Below are positions 33,902-43,950 of a stretch of DNA of 64,000 bases, in pieces; position 1 is the stretch's first letter; each line of letters starts with the position of its first letter. The position numbers and the translations under genes are program-made. Source of the DNA: Desulfonatronum sp. SC1 (GTDB lineage Bacteria > Desulfobacterota > Desulfovibrionia > Desulfovibrionales > Desulfonatronaceae); the NCBI RefSeq assembly GCF_003046795.1, contig NZ_PZKN01000004.1, positions 1 to 64,000 of the forward strand, written 5' to 3'. Under the pieces are notes generated by a model, which saw only the letters and a program-made list of their open reading frames with translations, was not told the origin of the DNA and ran no database searches.

Positions 33902-34822
33902 TTGGGGTCAGGTCTTGTATTTTAATTTTCTTTGAGGTAAGTCGATTACATGGCTAGACCACTTCGGATTGAGTTTCCCGGGGCTCTCTATCATGTGACT
34001 GCTCGGGGGAATGCTCGATCAGAGATTTTTCTGGGTGACGACGACCGGTGGTTGTTTCTCTCCATCCTTGCCGATCTGGTTGAGCGCTACAATTGGATTT
34101 GCCATGGTTATTGCCTTATGGGCAACCACTATCACCTCCTGATCGAGACACCGGATGGAAATCTCTCGCAGGGCATGCGGCAGCTGAACGGGATCTACAC
34201 CCAGAAACTCAACCGGAACCACGCAAGGACCGGGCATGTCTTTCAAGGGCGGTTCAAATCCATTGTGGTTGACAAGGACTCCCACCTGTTGGAGTTGTGC
34301 CGCTATGTCGTCCTTAATCCGGTTCGGGCCGGGATGGCGCGGCATCCCAAGGAGTACCCATGGTCCAGTTATTGCGCCACCGCCGGGTTGAAGAAAAAGT
34401 CGGACTTCCTCTCAACGGACTGGATTCTTGCCCAATTCGGAAATGACCGGAAACAGGCGCAACTGGAGTACCAAAGGTTCGTTCTTGCGGGGATCAGCGA
34501 GGAGTCACCCTGGAAGAAGCTCGTTGGGCAATGTCTCTTGGGGGAGGAACCATTCCTGGAAAAGCTCTTTCCATTTCTCCAGAAGAAAACCGGATTCACC
34601 GAAATCCCAAGGGTTCAACGTTTTGCGCTGCGACCTCCACTGGAAAAGCTTTTCCCGGGAGGGCAGTCAAAGCCGCACCGAAACAAGGCCATTGCGGCGG
34701 GACACATTGAGCACGGCTACTCCCAGCAGTCGATTGCAGCGCATCTCGGACTTCATTATGCCACTGTCAGCAGGATCATCAAAAAAGAACGAAATACATC
34801 AAAAAACAAGACCTGACCCCAA
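33902..34822 (+). mobile_element. REP-type (Y1/HUH) transposase element with 17-bp inverted ends
   Basis: TTGGGGTCAGGTCTTGT at 33902-33918 is the exact reverse complement of 34806-34822. Between them is one transposase gene whose TGA stop lies inside the right end. I recall similar ends on other TnpREP/IS200-like genes in deltaproteobacteria. It lies in the attC region of the beta-lactamase cassette. Confidence 0.75.
33950..34816 (+). CDS. REP-associated tyrosine transposase (TnpREP/RAYT, Y1_Tnp)
   Basis: 288 residues. MARPLRIEFPGALYHVTARG is the family start. GYCLMGNHYHLLIET holds the HUH-type metal-binding His pair near residue 63, and the catalytic Tyr should be in LLELCRYVVLNPVRAGMA near 123. 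The C-terminal 60 residues carry a helix-turn-helix (YSQQSIAAHLGLHYATVSRI) for DNA recognition. It is intact and possibly active. It cuts single-stranded DNA at specific hairpins, here perhaps its own 17-bp ends. Confidence 0.9.
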   Translation: MARPLRIEFPGALYHVTARGNARSEIFLGDDDRWLFLSILADLVERYNWICHGYCLMGNHYHLLIETPDGNLSQGMRQLNGIYTQKLNRNHARTGHVFQGRFKSIVVDKDSHLLELCRYVVLNPVRAGMARHPKEYPWSSYCATAGLKKKSDFLSTDWILAQFGNDRKQAQLEYQRFVLAGISEESPWKKLVGQCLLGEEPFLEKLFPFLQKKTGFTEIPRVQRFALRPPLEKLFPGGQSKPHRNKAIAAGHIEHGYSQQSIAAHLGLHYATVSRIIKKERNTSKNKT

Positions 34823-34883
34823 ATTAGGACTGCCAGCGCAGCGGCAAGAACCGATCCGAACCGTTGCTGGGCGTCAGTGCGCA

Positions 34884-35303
34884 TTACTTGATATAATAAC
34901 CAGATACCCGCCAGTATCCGTCCTCATCTTTCATCGGCGTCACCGTTTCCACGGCAGCAGCCTTGTTCGCGAACCGAGTTTCGAACTGGATGACGACATA
35001 TTCACCGTCCGGAGCGCCTGGCAGCGACCGTGTAAACTGGGCTGACTTGACCTTTCGCGACATGACTTCGCCCAGTGGAGCTCTCACGCCCCGAATCGCG
35101 CTTTCCCAGTCCGCCTTGGGGACTGCCGCCTTGAACAACCCGGCGGCTTGATCCCAGGTCGCGGAGTAGTCAGCAGAGTCCATAAGTTTGAGCCACTGAA
35201 CCGCCGAGGCCTCGGCCTTGGAAACAGCATTCGGGTCTTGTGCGTACGCAGTACCTGCGAGAAACAGATAGAGAGCGATAGCGAGCAGTGTATTAGTCTT
35301 CAT
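34884..35303 (-). CDS. Secreted DUF4019 protein
   Basis: 139 residues, with AAGGAG upstream of the ATG. A signal peptide (MKTNTLLAIALYLFLAGTAYA) is followed by AEASAVQWLKLMDSADYSAT and WESAIRGVRAPLGEVMSRKV, a pattern I associate with DUF4019. It ends WRVSGYYIK. A small alpha-beta fold without known activity, probably periplasmic. It runs against the cassette direction, so whether it was ever a cassette is unclear. Confidence 0.75.
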   Translation of the reverse strand: MKTNTLLAIALYLFLAGTAYAQDPNAVSKAEASAVQWLKLMDSADYSATWDQAAGLFKAAVPKADWESAIRGVRAPLGEVMSRKVKSAQFTRSLPGAPDGEYVVIQFETRFANKAAAVETVTPMKDEDGYWRVSGYYIK

Positions 35304-35388
35304 GGAAGGCTCCTTAATGGGTAACGAATGAACAGTTTTGCCAGGGAGATGTTATTTTCTGATCAGCACAAGAAATTCGGATAATTGT

Positions 35389-35799
35389 CTATATTTTAAT
35401 AAGGAAACGACATTCTTTGCCGCCAGAAAGAATGTTGCTTTCCATAATTACATCAATTTTTCGATCAAGCCCAATTGCAAACTTTCTCTTTATATTTCCA
35501 AGCGTACAATAACACAATGTGCTTGAAGCACCATGAAGATCATCATTAACTAAAGGACAGTAACACTTATCAAAAATAACATAATAATTCTCACCTTCTT
35601 TTTTCAGTCGCCATTCATCACATATTTTTTTTAAAAAATCGCATTCATCTTTTGATGATTCTTTTATTACATAAAGCCTATCATCTGTTAGATGTGTATA
35701 CGGGCACTTCTCGCCGCAAGCTTCCATTATTTTGATGCGAATAGAAAGGTCTACACTTTCATCCAAATTACGCAACATCTCTTTAACCCAAACGCCCAT
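35389..35799 (-). CDS. Low-GC Cys-rich cytoplasmic protein, unknown (possibly DUF6144-like)
   Basis: 136 residues after GGAGG. No signal peptide. IMEACGEKCPYTHL, ECDFLKKICDEW, KCYCPL and LCYCTLG give eight Cys that may bind zinc or an Fe-S cluster. The gene is clearly AT-richer than its neighbours, with AAA and ATA codons common, which suggests recent transfer. I am not sure of the family. The gap to radA (35800-36052) has no gene, only a short dispersed-repeat-like stretch near 35880-35956. Confidence 0.65.
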   Translation of the reverse strand: MGVWVKEMLRNLDESVDLSIRIKIMEACGEKCPYTHLTDDRLYVIKESSKDECDFLKKICDEWRLKKEGENYYVIFDKCYCPLVNDDLHGASSTLCYCTLGNIKRKFAIGLDRKIDVIMESNILSGGKECRFLIKI

Positions 35800-36052
35800 G
35801 CAATAAAACCTCCATGATCAATTCTGATAAATATAAAAAAATACTATGTAAAAAAGTTCACAACCCAAGCCATCGCCGATTTTTCGCCTTCGCGAAAATG
35901 GCCATTTCCATGCCGGAGCTTGGCGTAAAATAACTTTTTGTACCAAGCTCATAACTCTCATAGTAGCGCCAACAATGACACAGGAGCGGATAACAACAAT
36001 TTAGCAATGATCGCGGCTCGTTGAATGTCTTCGTGCAGAGTGAAAAAAGTCC

Positions 36053-37411
36053 CTAATCGGGTCTGGGGTTGGCAGGACCGGCGTTTCCGAACAGGAGCCT
36101 GGCCAGCTCGCCGATATTGGCCACGCCCTGAGGGGCGTCGGTACCACGAGGAGTAAGGATGGGGGTATAGCTCAGGCGTCGGGCTTGGCGATCGCGAACG
36201 TCTTGGCCCAGGACCGGACGGACTTGGCCGTTGAGGTCCACCTCTCCCCAGAGTACGGCCCGTTCGGGCAAGGGCTTGTCCAGAAAGGACGACAGCACGG
36301 CGGCCACCACGCCCAGGTCCAGGCCGGGGTCCTGGAGGCGCAGGCCGCCGCCGATCTTGGTATAGATGTCGAACTGGCCCAGAGGCAGTCGCAGGCGCTT
36401 TTCCAACACGGCCAAAAGCAGGTGCAGGCGATTGGCGTCAAAGCCCAGGACCGTCCGGCGGGGCATGGGCAGGAAGCTCTTGGTGGCCAGGGCCTGGACC
36501 TCCACGGCAAAGGGCCGGTAGCCGTCCAGGGCCATGACCAGGGCCGTACCGCTCAAGCTGGGGTCCCGGTCGCCCAGGAAATATGTGGAAGGGTCCGGAA
36601 CCACGGTCAAACCGCGTTGCTCCATCTGGAACACCAGCAGTTCGTTGCTGGGGCCGAAGCGGTTCTTCTGCACCCGCAGCAACCGGAACATATGCTGGCG
36701 ATCCCCCTCCAGGGAGAGCACCGTGTCCACCATGTGCTCCAGAAGCTTGGGGCCGGCGATGGAGCCGTCCTTGGTCACGTGTCCAACCAGAATCAGACAG
36801 CAGTTCAACTGCTTGCAGCTCTCCACCAAGCGGATAGCCACGGTGCGGACCTGGCTGACGCTGCCGGGCAGGCCGTCGGACTCTTCCGATGACACGGTCT
36901 GAACCGAGTCCACGACCAAAAGGGCCGGCTGCTTTCCGGACCCAAGCATGGCCAGCACGTCCTCGACCCGGTTCGTACTCAGGGCTTCCAATCCGGGAAT
37001 CAGGGCGCCCAGCCGCTGGGCCCGGGCCTTGATCTGGCCCAGGGATTCCTCGCCGGAAACATAGACCACCCGCCTGCCGCTCCCCGCCGCCTGGGCGGCC
37101 AGTTGCAAGAGCAGCGTGGATTTGCCGATCCCCGGCTCTCCCCCCACCAACATGGACGCCCCGGGCATCAAACCACCGCCCAGAACCTCATCCAGTCCGG
37201 AAAGCCCGGTTGCCCACGCCACAACCGGAGCGTCGCCGCCTTCGGTCAGACTGACGGGAGAGGCAACGGGGCGGATGTCACGGCGGCCGGGAGAGGATTT
37301 CGGAGCTTCCTGGAGCGTGTTCCACGCCTTACACTGCGGACACTGTCCCTGCCACCTGGGGGACCGGGCCCCGCAGTCGTTGCAGATGTAAAGGCCGGAG
37401 GGAGTTTTCAT
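36053..37411 (-). CDS. radA: DNA repair protein RadA
   Basis: 452 residues. The N-terminal zinc finger has CNDCGARSPRWQGQCPQC. The RecA-like core has Walker A GGEPGIGKSTLLLQ near 90, the RadA motif KNRFG near 250, and a C-terminal Lon-like domain (GGLRLQDPGLDLGVVAAVLS) where the protease is inactive. RadA drives branch migration in recombination. Last gene of a minus-strand row starting at metH. Confidence 0.95.
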   Translation of the reverse strand: MKTPSGLYICNDCGARSPRWQGQCPQCKAWNTLQEAPKSSPGRRDIRPVASPVSLTEGGDAPVVAWATGLSGLDEVLGGGLMPGASMLVGGEPGIGKSTLLLQLAAQAAGSGRRVVYVSGEESLGQIKARAQRLGALIPGLEALSTNRVEDVLAMLGSGKQPALLVVDSVQTVSSEESDGLPGSVSQVRTVAIRLVESCKQLNCCLILVGHVTKDGSIAGPKLLEHMVDTVLSLEGDRQHMFRLLRVQKNRFGPSNELLVFQMEQRGLTVVPDPSTYFLGDRDPSLSGTALVMALDGYRPFAVEVQALATKSFLPMPRRTVLGFDANRLHLLLAVLEKRLRLPLGQFDIYTKIGGGLRLQDPGLDLGVVAAVLSSFLDKPLPERAVLWGEVDLNGQVRPVLGQDVRDRQARRLSYTPILTPRGTDAPQGVANIGELARLLFGNAGPANPRPD

Positions 37412-37463
37412 CGGTGAGGGCGGGACGGGTTAAGCATTCGGTCGACAAATGGCATTGCCCTCC

Positions 37464-37490
37464 GTAGGGGCACGGCGCGCCGTACCCTAC
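37464..37490. repeat. Short GTAGGG...CCCTAC hairpin related to the MITE-like repeats
   Basis: GTAGGGGCACGGCGC pairs with its mirror GCGCCGTACCCTAC almost fully, and outer bases CCTCCGTAG/CTACGGAGG extend the stem to about 37458-37498. Its tips match those of the repeats at 9777 and 60932, so it may be a minimal form. It lies between radA and the zinc-ribbon gene and could act as a terminator for the latter. Confidence 0.6.
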
Positions 37491-37525
37491 TACGGAGGAC
37501 GTTATCCGAAAAAAAGAACGAACAC

Positions 37526-38374
37526 CTACCTGGGCGGATGCTGGGCGCCGATGACTTTCAATCCGTACTCCTGAACGGTGTCCGGGGGATTGGAAAAAAC
37601 GACCATGAACTGGACGTCCATTCCGGGCCGAATGTTGGTGTTATTTGTCAGGATGCCGACCCGGGCGCTCAAGGCCGCTTCCAATTCCTGCTCTGAAAGG
37701 ATTTGAAGCTGAAAGAGGGATACGGAGTTTCCGGCCAGGAATTCATTGCGCTCCACGACCTGTCCGGCGGCGTCGAACAAACTGGCTTCAATGCGAAACA
37801 GTTCCATGGGCTCGGGGAAATCGTTGCGCGCCTTGCCCTCAATAACGAATAACTGGCCAATTTTTTCGTTACTGACAAAATACTGGCGCACGTTCTGCAA
37901 GGAGATCAGGTGTACGTCGTCCGGGCCCAGCACTTTCGGTTCCGCCACCATCTCGGACTCCGACGATCCACCGAACCAGGACGAAACGGGGCCCAGCGTC
38001 CGTTGTACATACAGAAACGACGCCATGAGGATGATCGCGACCACAAGACCAACCACGACATAGGTCATGGTCCTGTTCTTCGGCTCTTCAGAGGCTTGGA
38101 TTTCAATGGAGTACCCGTCCTTGCCGCGTTTAATCCCGCTGTTGTCCTCCTGCTCCACCTCATCCAGCCAGTCGAAATCCTCCTTCAGTTCCTGGTCCAG
38201 ACCGGTCTTCCGAGCTTGGCCTTGGCCCTGCGATGATTGCGAGGAATCCGCCCCCGGCGGGGCGACGAAAAAGACATGATCGCAGCGGATGCACCTGACC
38301 TTCGATCCACCCGGGCCAATAGCGGCTTCATTTAAATTGTATTTCGTGTCGCAGTTGGGACATTGGATCAACAT
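37526..38374 (-). CDS. Zinc-ribbon membrane protein with DUF3426 domain
   Basis: The start at 38374 follows GAGGGGA. 282 residues. MLIQCPNCDTKY with VRCIRCDHVFF forms an MJ0042-type zinc ribbon (two CxxC). An acidic linker follows, then one membrane segment near 105-128 (YVVVGLVVAIILMASFLYV) and a beta-rich periplasmic DUF3426 domain. Function is unknown. Similar proteins occur widely in deltaproteobacteria. Confidence 0.85.
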   Translation of the reverse strand: MLIQCPNCDTKYNLNEAAIGPGGSKVRCIRCDHVFFVAPPGADSSQSSQGQGQARKTGLDQELKEDFDWLDEVEQEDNSGIKRGKDGYSIEIQASEEPKNRTMTYVVVGLVVAIILMASFLYVQRTLGPVSSWFGGSSESEMVAEPKVLGPDDVHLISLQNVRQYFVSNEKIGQLFVIEGKARNDFPEPMELFRIEASLFDAAGQVVERNEFLAGNSVSLFQLQILSEQELEAALSARVGILTNNTNIRPGMDVQFMVVFSNPPDTVQEYGLKVIGAQHPPR

Positions 38375-38481
38375 CTTTTTTCCCCTCATGTTTCTCTGAT
38401 CATCCCGAGTTATTCCCGCGCCGGCTCACTTGCAAAAAGGGGCCAACGGGCCAGCATCCCGGAAGGCGCGCCGTTTCTCTA

Positions 38482-39009
38482 TCAGGTATCCGCGTTCAAG
38501 GTATAGACTGCGGGAAGATGACGGTAGCGTTCCGCGTAATCCAGCCCGTAGCCGATGACGAAGCCCTCGGAAAGCACGAACCCCGCGAAATCCACGGCCA
38601 CGTCGACTTCCCGCCGTTCCCGCTTGTCGATTAATGCGCAGACACGCAAACTTTTCGCGCCGCGCATCCGCAACACATTCAGTAAATACAGGGCGGAGTG
38701 GCCGGTATCCACGATGTCGTCCACCACCAGCACGTGCTTGTCCTGTACGGAAAGCTCCATGTCCTTGCTGAAGAGAATCCGCTCTTTGCGCGATGTCTGC
38801 GCACCGTAACTGGCCAATCGAACAAAATCTACTTCCGGCTCGATGGTCATGGCTCGAACCAAGTCGGCGAAAAAGATGAACGCCCCCTTGAGGACGCAGA
38901 CCATGACCAGTGGCTCGTCGCCATATTTTTCGGAAATTTTCGCTCCAAGTTCCCGGATTCGTTTGGCAATGGCCTCAGCGTCAATGATCAGTTGCATGGA
39001 TGTGGTCAT
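38482..39009 (-). CDS. hpt: Hypoxanthine phosphoribosyltransferase
   Basis: 175 residues from ATG 39009; TTG at 39024 is possible. The PRPP-binding motif HVLVVDDIVDTGHSALYL is near 93-110, LVMVCVLKGAFIFFADLVRA near 35 and GFVIGYGLDYAERYRHLPAV at the C-terminus. It salvages hypoxanthine/guanine to IMP/GMP. Part of the metH-to-radA row. Confidence 0.93.
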   Translation of the reverse strand: MTTSMQLIIDAEAIAKRIRELGAKISEKYGDEPLVMVCVLKGAFIFFADLVRAMTIEPEVDFVRLASYGAQTSRKERILFSKDMELSVQDKHVLVVDDIVDTGHSALYLLNVLRMRGAKSLRVCALIDKRERREVDVAVDFAGFVLSEGFVIGYGLDYAERYRHLPAVYTLNADT

Positions 39010-39049
39010 GGAGTGCTCGCACAAGATATTCTTGTGATAAGGTTTGGGA

Positions 39050-39526
39050 CTACATATCTATGGCCATGGCGATTTCGTCGCAGTCCGGAAACTTGGGGCA
39101 GTGCAGACAATCGGCCCAAACCTTCTGAGGCAGATTGTCCTTGCTGACCACCTGAAACCCGATTCGTTCGAAAAAAGACGCTTGGTAGGTCAAGGTGAAA
39201 ACCCGGTAAATGCCAAGGGTAATGGCGTCGCTCAGACACGCTTCCACCAACCGTCGCCCCCAGCCCAGCCCTCGGCATTCCGAGGCCACGGCCAGGGAGC
39301 GGACTTCGGCCAAATCCTCCCAGGCGATGCTCAAGGCGCAGCATCCGAGAATCGCGCCGCCCTGACTCGGGGCCAGGACGAAAAAGTCCCGCAAATGGCT
39401 GTAGAGTTGATTATAGGAGCGCGGCAACAACAGGCCTTGTTTGGAACAGTCCATCAGCATGCCATGGATGGTACGGACGTCCTGAATCCGGGCCTTACGG
39501 ATGTAAATCGCGGAGGGTTCGGTCAT
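39050..39526 (-). CDS. GNAT N-acetyltransferase, short ArgA-like
   Basis: 158 residues from ATG 39526, which overlaps the tlpA stop (ATGA). [20 protein letters not shown] opens the fold, and [16 protein letters not shown] supplies the acetyl-CoA loop. [20 protein letters not shown] and the C-terminal [12 protein letters not shown] Cys cluster resemble the short N-acetylglutamate synthases of deltaproteobacteria. First step of arginine synthesis is the likely role, unproven. Confidence 0.8.
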   Translation of the reverse strand: MTEPSAIYIRKARIQDVRTIHGMLMDCSKQGLLLPRSYNQLYSHLRDFFVLAPSQGGAILGCCALSIAWEDLAEVRSLAVASECRGLGWGRRLVEACLSDAITLGIYRVFTLTYQASFFERIGFQVVSKDNLPQKVWADCLHCPKFPDCDEIAMAIDM

Positions 39527-40014
39527 GGGGCGATCAAGCGGCCAACGTCCTGGCACAGTGTTTCGGGTGATGTCAGGCCTTCCTCGACGATCACCAACGC
39601 TCCGAGGGGGTCGTAGACATGCAGCAAGGGAATGGCCTGTATGCCCAGTTCGGCGCTCAGGCCGTCGTCGGCAAGGAAGATTGGGTAGTTCAATTGATTG
39701 ACCTTGAGAAAACTGCGCAACGTTCCGGGGTTGAAGTCCAGGGAAATGCCGAGCATGGCCACCTCATCCTCGGAAAAGCTATCCCGGCACGCCATCAGCG
39801 CCGGCAGCTTTTTGCGGCACGGACCGCACCACGTGGCCCAAAAATCCACGACCACCACCTTGCCTCTTTGATCACGCAAAAAATCGGCAAAACCCAAAGC
39901 GTCCATCACCGGCAAATCATCGGCCCCATCGGCCTCATTGGCCCAGCAGGCCCGAAACGGAGCCAAGGCAACCAAGACCAGCAACAGGAGTATGGGAAGA
40001 ATTATCTTTTTCAT
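39523..40014 (-). CDS. TlpA/ResA-type thioredoxin-like protein
   Basis: The start at 40014 follows GAGGGAG. 163 residues with a signal segment ([16 protein letters not shown]) and a thioredoxin fold with active site [15 protein letters not shown]. It should reduce disulfides in the periplasm, for example for cytochrome c maturation. Located between metH and the GNAT gene, overlapping the latter. Confidence 0.88.
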   Translation of the reverse strand: MKKIILPILLLLVLVALAPFRACWANEADGADDLPVMDALGFADFLRDQRGKVVVVDFWATWCGPCRKKLPALMACRDSFSEDEVAMLGISLDFNPGTLRSFLKVNQLNYPIFLADDGLSAELGIQAIPLLHVYDPLGALVIVEEGLTSPETLCQDVGRLIAP

Positions 40015-40051
40015 GCCAACTCCCTCATGGCGAAACAACGAACAGCCGCGA

Positions 40052-42499
40052 TCAAGAGGCCTCGAGCGGGCTCCGGCCATTCTCTCCAAGCAACTTGGCG
40101 GCCAGGCGAACCGCGGCCACGGCGTCCGGGGCGTAGCCGTCCGCGCCGATGGATTGCGCGAAGTGCTCGGTGACCACGGCCCCGCCCACCATGACCTTGG
40201 TGGACAGGCCGAGTTCATTGACCATGCGGACCGTGTCCTCCATGCGGACCATGGTCGTGGTCATCAGCGCTGACAGGCCGATAAGCCCAGCCTGTTTGTC
40301 CTGGGCGGCCCTGACAATGACCTCGGCAGGTACGTCCTTGCCCAGATCGTGGACCTCGAAGCCCATGTTGCGCAGCATCAGGCAGACGATGTTCTTGCCG
40401 ATGTCGTGGATGTCCCCTTCCACCGTGGCCATGACGATCCGGGCTCGTTGCGCGTCCCCGGCGTTCAACCGAAGCAGGGGCGTCAACCGGTCGAAGGCCC
40501 GCTGCATGGTCTCCGCGGAAAGAATCAGTTGGGGCAGAAAAAATTCTCGTGTTTCATACCGCCGCCCCACTTCCATGATCGCCGGAATCAGTTCCTCGTC
40601 CAACAGGACACCAGGCTGGGCCCCGCCTTGCAAGGCCGTTTCCAGGAGGTCCAGAATCCGGTCCTTGTCGCCTTGGATCACCGCTTCTCCAAGGGTCAGC
40701 GCGGGTTTTGCAGCTGGACCGCCCAGGCCTGTGACCGCGGAGCCGGTTCCCCCACCGCTCCAATCGGCGTAGCCGCCGACAAAGCTCTTGGCCTGAGCGT
40801 CCCGGGCCAGCAGGACTTCCCCGGCGGCCAATATCTCCTGTACACGCCGCGCCCCTGGATGGGCAATGACCGCGCAGAGGCCGTGGGCCATGGCCATGGC
40901 CAGAAACGTGCTGTTAAGTAGTTCCCGGGCAGGCAGGCCAAAGGAAATATTGGAAAGACCGACCACCGTGGGCAGGTTCCATTCTTCCCGACAGGCCCGA
41001 ATGGTTTGCAAGCAATGCTTCGCGGACTCCGGCTTGGAAGAGACCGTCAGAGCCAGGGCGTCCACCATGATCAAGCGCCGGGGGATCCCGAGGTCCTCGG
41101 CCCGACGCAACAGGTTCTCGATGATTTTTAGCCGCTGGGACGCGGTTTCTGGCAGGTCGCTTCCGGCCAGGGGCAACAGGATGAACGGCGCGCCATACGT
41201 CCGACATAGCGGCCCCAACGCTTCCATCCGGCCGCTCTCCCCGCTGATGGAGTTCACCAGCGGCGACCCCGGATACTGGCGCAAGGCCGCTTCAATGGCT
41301 TCCGGCTTGCTGGAGTCGATGCTCAAGGGCGTGGGAAAACGGGCGGTCAAGATGGAGACGAGATCCGGCAGCAGGATGGTTTCATCGACCATGGGAGCGC
41401 CGACGTTGACGTCCAGCACCCTTGCTCCCTGGGCGATCTGCTGACCGGCCATGTCCAGGGCCAGACCGTGCTCCCCGGCCTGAAACTGGGCCGTCAACTG
41501 CTTCTTGCCCGTGGGATTGATCCGCTCGCCGATGATCACCAACGGCTCCCGAGGTCCGATGCAAACCGAGACGGCCCTGGAGGTCAGGATCAGATCCGGT
41601 CCTCCGGTCACATTACGGGCCTCGAGCGGAGCGACGTCCACGTCCCGCAAGGCCTGGGCCATGGCTCGAATATGGTCCGGACTGGTGCCGCAACACCCCC
41701 CGACGCTCTGGACGCCCAAAGCCGGAAAACGAAGCATCCGTTCGGCGAAGGGTTGGGGTTGCAGCGGAAACACCGTTTTTCCGTTCTCCAACACCGGCAG
41801 TCCGGCGTTGGGCTGGACCAAAAGCGGTGTGGTCGCCCGGGGCAGCATGGCCCGGATGATCTCCTCCAGGCCCTCGGGACCGAGACTGCAATTGGTCCCG
41901 ATCAGGTCCACCCCGAGGTTCTGCATGGTGTCCAGAAAGGTCAGCGGCGAGGTGCCGGTCAAGCTGGAACCGGACTCAAAGGTCATGGACACGGCCAAGG
42001 GAAGGTCGCAAACTTGGCGGGCCGCCACGACGGCTGCCCGGATCTCGCCCAGGTCGAACTGGGTCTCGATCTGGATCAGGTCCGCTCCGCCCTGGGCCAG
42101 TCCGGCGATCTGTTCCGAGAAGGCGTCCACCAGCTCGGAAAAGCCGATCTTGCCCAACGGCGCCAGCAGTTCACCGGTGGGACCGACGCTGCCGGCCACG
42201 AACCCCTTGACACCGGCAGCGCTCCGGGCCGTTTCAGCCATCTTGCGGTTGAAGGACCGCGGGTCGAGACCAGGAGGCAGCTTGAACCGCGTCCCGCCGA
42301 AGGTGTTCGTGGTCAAAAACATCGCCCCGGCGTTCAGATAATCCTCATGGATCCGGGCGATCACCTCCGGATTGCGGTCTCCGAACTCTTCCGGCGATTG
42401 GCCGGGTTGCAGTCCACGGGCCTGAAGCTGCGTTCCCATGGCCCCGTCGAACAGGAGTATTTTTCCGGATTGAATCAGTTCCCTGACCTTTTGACTCAT
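40052..42499 (-). CDS. metH: Cobalamin-dependent methionine synthase, short form
   Basis: 815 residues. Homocysteine domain 1-300 with zinc Cys in [10 protein letters not shown] and [10 protein letters not shown]; pterin-binding domain about 315-570 ([24 protein letters not shown]); B12 cap and binding domain with [20 protein letters not shown] near 695, where His ligates cobalt. The C-terminal SAM reactivation domain of E. coli MetH is missing, as in many anaerobes where other reactivators are used. It heads the minus-strand row and is divergent from the sigma factor gene. Confidence 0.92.
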   Translation of the reverse strand: MSQKVRELIQSGKILLFDGAMGTQLQARGLQPGQSPEEFGDRNPEVIARIHEDYLNAGAMFLTTNTFGGTRFKLPPGLDPRSFNRKMAETARSAAGVKGFVAGSVGPTGELLAPLGKIGFSELVDAFSEQIAGLAQGGADLIQIETQFDLGEIRAAVVAARQVCDLPLAVSMTFESGSSLTGTSPLTFLDTMQNLGVDLIGTNCSLGPEGLEEIIRAMLPRATTPLLVQPNAGLPVLENGKTVFPLQPQPFAERMLRFPALGVQSVGGCCGTSPDHIRAMAQALRDVDVAPLEARNVTGGPDLILTSRAVSVCIGPREPLVIIGERINPTGKKQLTAQFQAGEHGLALDMAGQQIAQGARVLDVNVGAPMVDETILLPDLVSILTARFPTPLSIDSSKPEAIEAALRQYPGSPLVNSISGESGRMEALGPLCRTYGAPFILLPLAGSDLPETASQRLKIIENLLRRAEDLGIPRRLIMVDALALTVSSKPESAKHCLQTIRACREEWNLPTVVGLSNISFGLPARELLNSTFLAMAMAHGLCAVIAHPGARRVQEILAAGEVLLARDAQAKSFVGGYADWSGGGTGSAVTGLGGPAAKPALTLGEAVIQGDKDRILDLLETALQGGAQPGVLLDEELIPAIMEVGRRYETREFFLPQLILSAETMQRAFDRLTPLLRLNAGDAQRARIVMATVEGDIHDIGKNIVCLMLRNMGFEVHDLGKDVPAEVIVRAAQDKQAGLIGLSALMTTTMVRMEDTVRMVNELGLSTKVMVGGAVVTEHFAQSIGADGYAPDAVAAVRLAAKLLGENGRSPLEAS

Positions 42500-42774
42500 T
42501 ATGATTTCGCTCCGATTTCAACTCATAAAGATAAGCGTTATGTCGAGGCCACGCGAGATTATCCCCCGACTCGGTGAAGCCTCGCTTTATCGAGACGTTA
42601 CCCCGAAAAAGAAACGCTTACTGAAAAACATTGAAAAGGACAAATAAAAAATATAGGATCGCCGATCATGACCGTGGGACCAAAGCCACCGGAACCCTTC
42701 GTTTCACCCGCCGCGGATCACCCGCACCCGATGCGCTCCCACCCGAACGGACCGAGCAACCGGATACTTTCCGC

Positions 42775-43950
42775 ATGAAGCAAAAGACTCGAGTCGCCGC
42801 GACCGCGACTGCTTCCAGGGGTTCATCCCAACGGAAGCAGGGTTTCCGCCACGCCGAACCATCAGACGACCTGGCGGACGATTTGGCGACCGACTTGACC
42901 GACGACTTGACACAAGACCCGGTCGACCCCGAAGTCGAACTGGATATCGAATCCGATATTCATCCCGAGACAAAACCCAAAGGAGGGCTTGAGGGCGAAT
43001 CAAACGCCGCCCTTGACGACGCACCCGATATCACCGACGCCCCTGGCCCCATCGACCTTTCCCTGACGCCCTCCTCCCCTGCGATCCGAGATTCGTTGCA
43101 GCTCTATCTGCGCGAAGTGAACCGCTTTCCGATGCTCAAGCCGGATGAAGAGTTCACCCTGATTCGCCAATACCGAGAGCAAAACGACACCAAGGCCGCG
43201 TTTCGACTGATCTCATCCCACCTGCGTCTCGTGGTCCGCATCGCCATGGACTTTCAACGCAGCTGGATGCAAAATATCTTGGACCTGATCCAGGAAGGCA
43301 ACGTCGGCCTGATGAAGGCCTTACAGAAGTTCGACCCGGAACGGGGCATCAAGTTTTCCTACTACGCTTCATTCTGGATCAAAGCCTATATTCTCAAGTT
43401 CATCATGGACAACTGGCGCATGGTCAAGGTCGGCACGACCCAGACCCAGCGCAAGCTCTTCTACAACCTTGGCAAGGAGCGGCAACGCTTGCAAAATCAG
43501 GGTTTTGACGCCAGCACGGCTTCCCTGTCCAAGAGCCTCAACGTCAGCGAACAGGACATCACGGAGATGGACCAGCGGCTGGGCAGTTCGGACATGTCCC
43601 TGGACGCCCCGTTTTCCGAAGACACCAGCATGACCCGCATGGACATGCTGCCCGCCCTGAGCACACCCGTGGACGACCTCCTGGCTGAAGAAGAAATGGT
43701 CATCCTGCTCAAGAGCCAAATCCAGAAAATGATCCCCGCGCTCAACGACAAGGAACGGGACGTCCTGGAACAGCGTCTGATGAACGAAGAGCCCGTGACG
43801 CTTCGTGAAATCGGAGAAAAATACAACATCACCCGGGAACGGGTCCGTCAGATCGAAGCCCGTTTGATCGATAAAATCAGGGATAATTTTTCGCATAGCT
43901 TGGCAACCGCTACTGACAAAGGAACGGACGACCATGTTGAAAGAACTTGA
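42775..43950 (+). CDS. RpoH-like sigma factor with an acidic N-terminal extension
   Basis: ATG 42775 is taken as start; the frame is open back to a TTG at 42631. About 391 residues. Residues 1-100 are acidic and low-complexity (DDLADDLATDLTDDLTQD). Region 1.2 has DSLQLYLREVNRFPMLKPDE, region 2 has DLIQEGNVGLMKALQKFDPE and FSYYASFWIKAYILKF, and region 4 has REIGEKYNITRERVRQIEAR. The region 2 box resembles sigma-32 of proteobacteria. It may control heat-shock genes such as the hsp20 set. The HD-domain gene starts within its last codons. Confidence 0.85.
   Translation: MKQKTRVAATATASRGSSQRKQGFRHAEPSDDLADDLATDLTDDLTQDPVDPEVELDIESDIHPETKPKGGLEGESNAALDDAPDITDAPGPIDLSLTPSSPAIRDSLQLYLREVNRFPMLKPDEEFTLIRQYREQNDTKAAFRLISSHLRLVVRIAMDFQRSWMQNILDLIQEGNVGLMKALQKFDPERGIKFSYYASFWIKAYILKFIMDNWRMVKVGTTQTQRKLFYNLGKERQRLQNQGFDASTASLSKSLNVSEQDITEMDQRLGSSDMSLDAPFSEDTSMTRMDMLPALSTPVDDLLAEEEMVILLKSQIQKMIPALNDKERDVLEQRLMNEEPVTLREIGEKYNITRERVRQIEARLIDKIRDNFSHSLATATDKGTDDHVERT

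Noticed and set aside
34823-34884. Right half of the beta-lactamase attC after the transposase element
   Set aside because: GTTGCTGGGC is only a loose match to GTTRRRY and does not pair well with ACCCAAC on the left.
42500-42774. Cobalamin riboswitch before metH
   Set aside because: The gap between metH and the sigma-factor gene lacks a recognisable B12 box or matching stems.
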